Below, piece by piece: positions 23,364 to 27,661 of a stretch of 27,661 nucleotides of DNA. Position 1 is the first letter of the stretch, and each line of letters opens with the position of its first letter. The position numbers and the translations under genes are program-made. The notes under the pieces were generated by a model that was not told the origin of the DNA, searched no databases, and saw only the letters and a program-made list of their open reading frames with translations. The stretch comes from an uncultured delta proteobacterium (lineage in GTDB: Bacteria > Myxococcota_A > Bradymonadia > REDH01): NCBI GenBank assembly GCA_903873545.1, contig CAIQPA010000471.1:1-27661 (forward strand), given 5' to 3'.

Positions 23364-24653
23364 ATGCCCGACCTGAAGCCCCTGCACCCAACCGAGCGCA
23401 TCATCTCCCGCCTCACGCTCGCCGTGGTGACAGGCTGGCTGTTGTTATGCGCAATTCAGCCACATATGCCCGTCAACCCAGCGAGCCGTTTGGCAGCCAT
23501 TCAGGCGCTGGTAGAGCAAAAAACATGGGCGATCGACGGTGTGTCGCTTGGCTCGATGACCATCGACAAGGTCTTCCTCAACGGCCATTTCTACAGCAGC
23601 AAGCCGCCCGTGCTCAACTTCGTCGGCGCGGTGCTCTACGCGATCATCAAGCCGTTGACCGGTTGGACCTTCGACACCCACCTCTTCCAGCTCGGCTCGC
23701 TGTTCGGCATCCTGCTCGGCACGCTCCCTTGGCTCTTGGGGGTGCTCCTCTTCCACCGGCTGCTTCGTCTGACGGTGGGTTCGTGGCAGGTCCGAACGGT
23801 CTCCATGGTGGCCATTACCCTCAGTTCGTTGGCGACCGCCTACGGGGCGACCTTCAACAACCATGTGATCGGCTTCGTCCTTGTGTTTGCGATGTGGGAG
23901 CGCTGGTTCCCGGCCTTTCGCGGCGAGGCACTCTCGGGCTCGCGGCTCGCACTCGGGGCGCTTGCAGGCAGCTTCGCGATTGCCTGCGAACTGACGAGCG
24001 GAGCGGTCGTAGCCGCATCTGCCGCCCTGCTTCTGCCGGCGATCGCTCGAGACCGTGCGTGGCTACGCCTAGGCTGGCTTGGCCTTCTCTTGGCCTCGCT
24101 GCCACTGGTGCAGGTCGCGATTCACTGGAGCCAGTCTGGCTCCCCGGTGCCGATTCAGTTTCAGGATCCCGCGTGGAAGTACCCCGGCTCCTACTGGAAG
24201 AACCCCGTCGAGTTTGACGCGCTCAACGAGCCCCTCCCCGTCTATGCCTTTCACTCCCTGTTCGGGCATCACGGTCTGTTCAGCCTCACGCCATGGCTTG
24301 CGCTGTCACTCGCCTGGTTCACGGCACGACCCGCGGAGGAGCGGGAGCGCGCTGCCTGGTATGCGGGCTGGTTCATCCTCGTCGCAATGGTGGGATTCTA
24401 TCTCTATCGAACCAACAACTACGGGGGCCGGTGTGTCGGTTTTCGCTGGTTCATCCTGCTACAACCCATGATGTTTCTTGCTGCGGCCCGCGTGCTCGAC
24501 CGAGAGGGGCCGCTGCTTCGACGCCCTGTCCTGCTCGGCCTGCTGATTGGAGCGGGCGCCATCAGCGCCTTGGGCGGGGCCATCAACCCCTGGGAGGAGG
24601 GGCTGGTGCACGCCATCTTCCGGGCAATCGGCGCAGGCAGCGTCGACGGCTAG
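23364..24653 (+). CDS. ArnT/PMT-like polytopic membrane glycosyltransferase candidate
   Basis: A 429-aa membrane protein with about ten helices. The first extracytoplasmic loop has NPASRLAAIQALVEQKTWAI and then IDKVFLNGHFYSSKPPVLNF, the pattern of GT39/ArnT-like lipid-linked sugar transferases (DKV..DGHFYSDKPP in relatives). FNNHVIGF, FGHHGLFSLTPWL and the NNYGGRCVGFRWF segment also look family-like. The expected donor is a polyprenol-phosphate sugar, which the two GT2 enzymes nearby could supply. I chose the ATG at 23364; a GTG at 23271 would overlap the regulator gene and add non-hydrophobic residues. No ribosome site is clear. It lies 56 bp after the regulator on the same strand, so it may be in the same operon. 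It converges on the 24658 gene with a 4-bp gap. Confidence 0.72.
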   Translation: MPDLKPLHPTERIISRLTLAVVTGWLLLCAIQPHMPVNPASRLAAIQALVEQKTWAIDGVSLGSMTIDKVFLNGHFYSSKPPVLNFVGAVLYAIIKPLTGWTFDTHLFQLGSLFGILLGTLPWLLGVLLFHRLLRLTVGSWQVRTVSMVAITLSSLATAYGATFNNHVIGFVLVFAMWERWFPAFRGEALSGSRLALGALAGSFAIACELTSGAVVAASAALLLPAIARDRAWLRLGWLGLLLASLPLVQVAIHWSQSGSPVPIQFQDPAWKYPGSYWKNPVEFDALNEPLPVYAFHSLFGHHGLFSLTPWLALSLAWFTARPAEERERAAWYAGWFILVAMVGFYLYRTNNYGGRCVGFRWFILLQPMMFLAAARVLDREGPLLRRPVLLGLLIGAGAISALGGAINPWEEGLVHAIFRAIGAGSVDG

Positions 24654-24657
24654 CGAG

Positions 24658-25824
24658 CTACTTGGGATAGCTGAGCGTTGTCCAACCCGTGCCCGCAACC
24701 GCCGCGACGGCACCGCCGATGCGTAGGGTGGCTTCGTACCGGTTGGAGAGTTCGTAATCCATGGGCGCCAACGCGCTCGCAAGTACAGCGCGGAGCACCG
24801 GGCTTACTGAAGCGAGCGGGTTCTCACGGAGTTCGATGTGTCCGTCGGTGACGGTCAATTCGACCTCATCGGCTCCGCTTCGCGCCTTCACGCGGTAGCC
24901 GAAGATCACTGGGTAGTTGGAGGGTTCGATGGCCTGGTTGCGTACCTCCAGAGGCTTGAGGACAAGGTCGCGGGACGCAAAGAGGATTTCGTTGCCGAGG
25001 CTGACAGTGAGCCAGCCCACCGTGGCGTGGCCGTAGGTGTCAGGGGTCTGGAGATGGTTCATCGTAATGGTGAGACCGTCATCTCTAAGGGCGCGAAAGC
25101 CAGTCCATCGCTCGCCGATGGAGGAGGGAAAGGAGGAAGTCCGGCGGTGCTCTGCATAACCCCGCCCGGCGATGGCCTGCCACTGTTCCGGGTCCTTCTT
25201 GCTCTGCCGCGTGCTGAGGCGACCTGTCACCGAGAAGCGGGGCAGGATGTGCTCTGTCATGGTCGTGTCGCCATCCCAGCCAAAGCGCGTAACGCCGTCT
25301 CCGGCCTGCCAGAGCGGCCGGTCCAGCGTGAGGTCGAGTTCGGTCTTTACCCGGTCATCGAGAAGCGCGAGATGAAAGGTTCGGCCATCGCCGCGCAGGT
25401 AGCAGTCGTCGAAGACGAGGTTGAAAGCATCGTCGCTAGAACTCCACTCGCCATCCTGCCCTGAGAAGCCTCGGCGGGCCCGAAACACCCCATCTCTGGT
25501 ATCGTCCGTGGTGGTTTGGCCGATGGAGGCAACCACGGCCTTCACGCTGCCCTGGCGCTCAATCTTGAAGAAGCCGGCCCGCATCGAGGTGACGACAAAC
25601 TGCAGTTTCATGTAGCGGCCGTCGTCGAGCCAGACCCAGAAGTCGTAGGACTCGAAGGAGGTACCTTCGCCGCTCCACGGCGCAAGGTCGGTGGCGACAA
25701 GCGGCACGGAGCCTGCCTCGACCCACCCTCGAACGGGCTCCGCCTCGGCGTGGCCACGATGGGGCATCAGCGCGACGACACAGAGAAGCAGCAGCGAGAT
25801 GGCTGCTCGAAGTGAGACAATCAT
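24658..25824 (-). CDS. Exported protein, possibly lipocalin/CrtC-AttH-like
   Basis: A 388-aa protein with a Sec signal peptide (MIVSLRAAISLLLLCVVAL, then HRGHA, cleavage near Ala26). The mature part is beta-rich with alternating hydrophobics: SYDFWVWLDDGRYMKLQFVV, then FNLVFDDCYLRGDGRTFHLAL. The segment GRGYAEHRRTSSFP (G-Y-x-E-H at residues 222-226) recalls the GYxDHxWG motif of carotenoid 1,2-hydratase/AttH lipocalin-like proteins but is degenerate. I therefore call the family only tentatively. ATG at 25824; its ATGA overlaps the stop of the upstream gene, so both are cotranslated. The extended frame to 25989 is antisense-like and is rejected. Function unknown. Confidence 0.62.
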   Translation of the reverse strand: MIVSLRAAISLLLLCVVALMPHRGHAEAEPVRGWVEAGSVPLVATDLAPWSGEGTSFESYDFWVWLDDGRYMKLQFVVTSMRAGFFKIERQGSVKAVVASIGQTTTDDTRDGVFRARRGFSGQDGEWSSSDDAFNLVFDDCYLRGDGRTFHLALLDDRVKTELDLTLDRPLWQAGDGVTRFGWDGDTTMTEHILPRFSVTGRLSTRQSKKDPEQWQAIAGRGYAEHRRTSSFPSSIGERWTGFRALRDDGLTITMNHLQTPDTYGHATVGWLTVSLGNEILFASRDLVLKPLEVRNQAIEPSNYPVIFGYRVKARSGADEVELTVTDGHIELRENPLASVSPVLRAVLASALAPMDYELSNRYEATLRIGGAVAAVAGTGWTTLSYPK

Positions 25825-26810
25825 GGTGGCCCTGATGGGAGAGTCGGGTTCTGCGCAGGTCGACCGGCCCGCGCGCTGATGGCAGTTACCGCCTGGATAT
25901 GAGCCGCCTGCGCGGCGCGGTTGGTCTCGTCGAGATCGAGCGCCTGATCGGCAAGCTCTTTGCAGCGTTCGAAGTCTGCAGCGCGGCAAGCCTCCCGTGC
26001 GCGGTCCACGAGCAGCCGGACCTGCTCTTCGGTTGGCGGCTGCGCGGCAGCGGTGGTTGGATCGAGCGCGGGCGCCGTGGGGGCAACGCTAGGCGCAATG
26101 CCTCCTGCTGGCGCAACGACAGGCGCCAGCGCTCGATGCATCCGTTGGTAGAGCGCGAAGCCCAGGCCTGCGGCGAACAGCAGGGTCAGCGCAATCAGGA
26201 CCGCGCGCGCCGACGGCCGTTTGGGCGCCGGCGCAGACCTGTTCGCGCCGCGACGCGCACCTTGGAGCGGAGCCATCTTTGACCCTGCGGCCTCGCTCAT
26301 GAGATCGAGCGCAACCTCGTTGGCAGAGGCAGAACGGACGCTCGGTGCGCGCCCGCCTCGCCCTTCGCCCGCTCCGTCGCGATGCGACGCTGCGGAGTCA
26401 CTTAATCGCAGCGGCGGCGGTTCTGCCGGCTGCCAGCCATCGGCCTCTGCTGGTCGGCCCGCCGCGAGGCGATCGGGCAGGCGCGAGGGTGCGACTGCGA
26501 CCTTTGCATCGAAGGAGCCAAGCACTCTGCCCCACCCCTCTCCCGCGGCCGGCGTAGCATTTCGTGGGTCCGTCGGCGCGGCTTCGCGCACGACCGCGAG
26601 CAGTCCCACGGCCGCGAGCTGTTCGACGATGCGGGAGACTTCGCCTCGGTCCTCGGTCCGGAGCACCTCCACCTCGCCGCGCTGCAGTTCGATGGCGAGC
26701 TGCGTCCGGCTGCGGCCTGTGATCTCGCTCAACCGGGCGGGCAGCGCAACGGCCTCATCTCCAGGACGAGCGGTCACAACGACAACGAGTTGGGCAGTTT
26801 GCGACGACAT
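25821..26810 (-). CDS. L7/L12-like domain fused to TM helix and TPR-like tail
   Basis: A 329-aa protein. Residues about 8-76 resemble the C-terminal domain of ribosomal protein L7/L12 (pattern LPARLSEITGRSRTQLAIEL, then VSRIVEQLAAVGLLAVV), a ClpS-like adaptor fold, but here outside the ribosome. A 120-residue disordered Ala/Pro/Arg/Ser region follows, then one membrane helix (about 202-221). The Ala/Pro/Thr linker leads to a helical TPR-like pair (262-312, ACRAADFERCKELADQALDL). The N-terminal domain should be cytoplasmic and the tail periplasmic. No catalytic motif. ATG at 26810 has a weak ribosome site. It lies 56 bp downstream of aroE and overlaps the next gene by four bases, which suggests an operon. 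Not recognised as a named family. Confidence 0.62.
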   Translation of the reverse strand: MSSQTAQLVVVVTARPGDEAVALPARLSEITGRSRTQLAIELQRGEVEVLRTEDRGEVSRIVEQLAAVGLLAVVREAAPTDPRNATPAAGEGWGRVLGSFDAKVAVAPSRLPDRLAAGRPAEADGWQPAEPPPLRLSDSAASHRDGAGEGRGGRAPSVRSASANEVALDLMSEAAGSKMAPLQGARRGANRSAPAPKRPSARAVLIALTLLFAAGLGFALYQRMHRALAPVVAPAGGIAPSVAPTAPALDPTTAAAQPPTEEQVRLLVDRAREACRAADFERCKELADQALDLDETNRAAQAAHIQAVTAISARAGRPAQNPTLPSGPP

Positions 26811-26866
26811 TTCGACCGTGGAGGGGTGCAGTGCAGCTCACCTAGCAGGAGCTGCGGGCGGAGACA

Positions 26867-27661
26867 TTATCCGCGAGAGCCGGCATGTTCAAAGCGTCCC
26901 AGCGCGCTGGGAACCATGGGGATGGAGGAGGCAGGGCGGCCAAGCCGGGCCGCGAGGGCATCGCGCATGACCTCGAGTGGTGCCTCGCGACCCGTCCAAA
27001 GTTCGAAGGAGGCCGCTCCCTGATGCAGGAGCATGGTTGCGCCATCAAATGCAGCACGCCCTGTCCAGAGGCTCAGCGGCGAAGGTGCGCTCCCGTAGCT
27101 GAGGTCGAAGAGTTCAGCGCGGTGATCGAGCGCGCGCCATGGCAGACGCGACTCGTGGCCAGTGACTCGCGCAGCCGTTCGATTCCCGACGGCGTCGATG
27201 ACCAGCGCAGTGTCCGCGAAGGCCTCCTGCAGGGCAGCCAAATCACCCGGATGTTGGAGCTGCAGCACCTGCCATCGGGCCCTGTTCTCGGCGTGCAGCA
27301 TTTGAGAGGCACAGAGTGCCCGCGCGTGCGCCGGCGTGCGATTGATAACGAGGACGGCATCTGCCCACTGGCCTAGCACGAGGGCCGCCGCGCGCGCCGC
27401 GCCGCCTGCCCCTAGCAACACCACCCGCTGCCCGGCGGACAGCGGAGCGCAGGCCGTCAGCATGGCCCAGATGCCGTCGGTGTCGGTGTTGAATGCCTCT
27501 GCTCCGCGCGGACCGATGCGCCAGGTGTTTGCGGCACCCGTTGCCTGAACCACGGGGGAGCCTACTTTCGCGGCCGTGCAGGCAACCGTCTTGTAGGGAG
27601 CTGTGAAGTTCAGCCCGCGGAAACCCTCTCCGGAGGCGCGCCGCAGGAAGAGGGGGAGCTC
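26867..27661 (-). CDS. aroE: Shikimate dehydrogenase, 5' part outside window
   Basis: AroE reduces 3-dehydroshikimate to shikimate with NADPH in aromatic amino acid synthesis. The frame is open to the last base of the window; the visible 264 aa start ELPLFLRRAS. Then come GLNFTAPYK (catalytic Lys region), GAANTW, and NTDTDGIWAML with the substrate Asp. The dinucleotide-binding VVLLGAGGAARAAALVL and VINRTPAHARAL follow, and the C-terminal DLSYG and MLLHQGAASFELWTG regions complete it. Only about 50 N-terminal residues should be missing. Translating from the GTG at 27553 would delete the essential Lys, so the gene truly continues past the edge. The two membrane/exported-protein genes downstream are on the same strand. 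Confidence 0.93.
   Translation of the reverse strand, partial: ELPLFLRRASGEGFRGLNFTAPYKTVACTAAKVGSPVVQATGAANTWRIGPRGAEAFNTDTDGIWAMLTACAPLSAGQRVVLLGAGGAARAAALVLGQWADAVLVINRTPAHARALCASQMLHAENRARWQVLQLQHPGDLAALQEAFADTALVIDAVGNRTAARVTGHESRLPWRALDHRAELFDLSYGSAPSPLSLWTGRAAFDGATMLLHQGAASFELWTGREAPLEVMRDALAARLGRPASSIPMVPSALGRFEHAGSRG

Noticed and set aside
27551..27553. GTG at 27553 as the aroE start
   Set aside because: The frame stays open to the window edge and the upstream part encodes the conserved NFTAPYK motif.

Overview
The window is dense, high-G+C bacterial chromosome with no insertion sequences, tRNA genes or CRISPR arrays that I could find. It looks like a Gram-negative of deltaproteobacterial type (Myxococcota or Bradymonadota are my best guesses). 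The reasons are several lipoproteins with lipoboxes, an OmpA-type peptidoglycan anchor, a von Willebrand A lipoprotein with a Cys-rich C-terminal segment, an L7/L12-like domain fused to a membrane protein, a CarH-type B12 regulator, and a 16S 5' end and boxA leader of this style. The phylum is inference.

Left edge (1-821, minus strand): trmL is followed by a near-consensus promoter, a leader with hairpins and a boxA, and the first bases of a 16S rRNA gene running off the left edge. An mscS-family channel gene (811-2796) starts head-to-head with trmL, and the two start regions overlap by 11 bp. Next comes a minus-strand envelope operon (5057 to 2822): a lipoprotein with a DsbD-N-like domain, a secreted coiled-coil protein and an OmpA-family lipoprotein. 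A divergent plus-strand pair (5225-6302) encodes a 63-aa membrane protein and a membrane-anchored coiled-coil/TPR protein.

Middle (6572-16189): a minus-strand chain runs recN, an M23 peptidoglycan peptidase, an unknown membrane protein and a VWA lipoprotein, with two adjacent palindromes before the last gene. Divergent from recN is a 576-aa lipoprotein gene. It converges on a 123-aa orphan with overlapping stop codons, and an adenosine deaminase gene follows.

Right half (16201-24653): this is a glycosylation-like neighbourhood. It holds a DUF2723-type membrane glycosyltransferase, a polyprenol-phosphate mannose synthase-like GT2, an asparagine-synthetase-type amidotransferase, a second membrane GT2, and further right an ArnT/PMT-like membrane protein. 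Between the GT2 operon and that membrane protein sits the most interesting unit: an ECF sigma factor followed 8 bp later by a MerR-cobalamin regulator. The regulator keeps both signature motifs of CarH-type light sensors, and short direct repeats surround a TTGACA element just upstream. I infer a light-responsive sigma/photoreceptor module.

Right edge (24658-27661, minus strand): aroE (5' part outside the window), an L7/L12-like/TM/TPR-like protein, and a secreted protein that may be lipocalin-like. No gene-free stretch exceeds about 270 bp.
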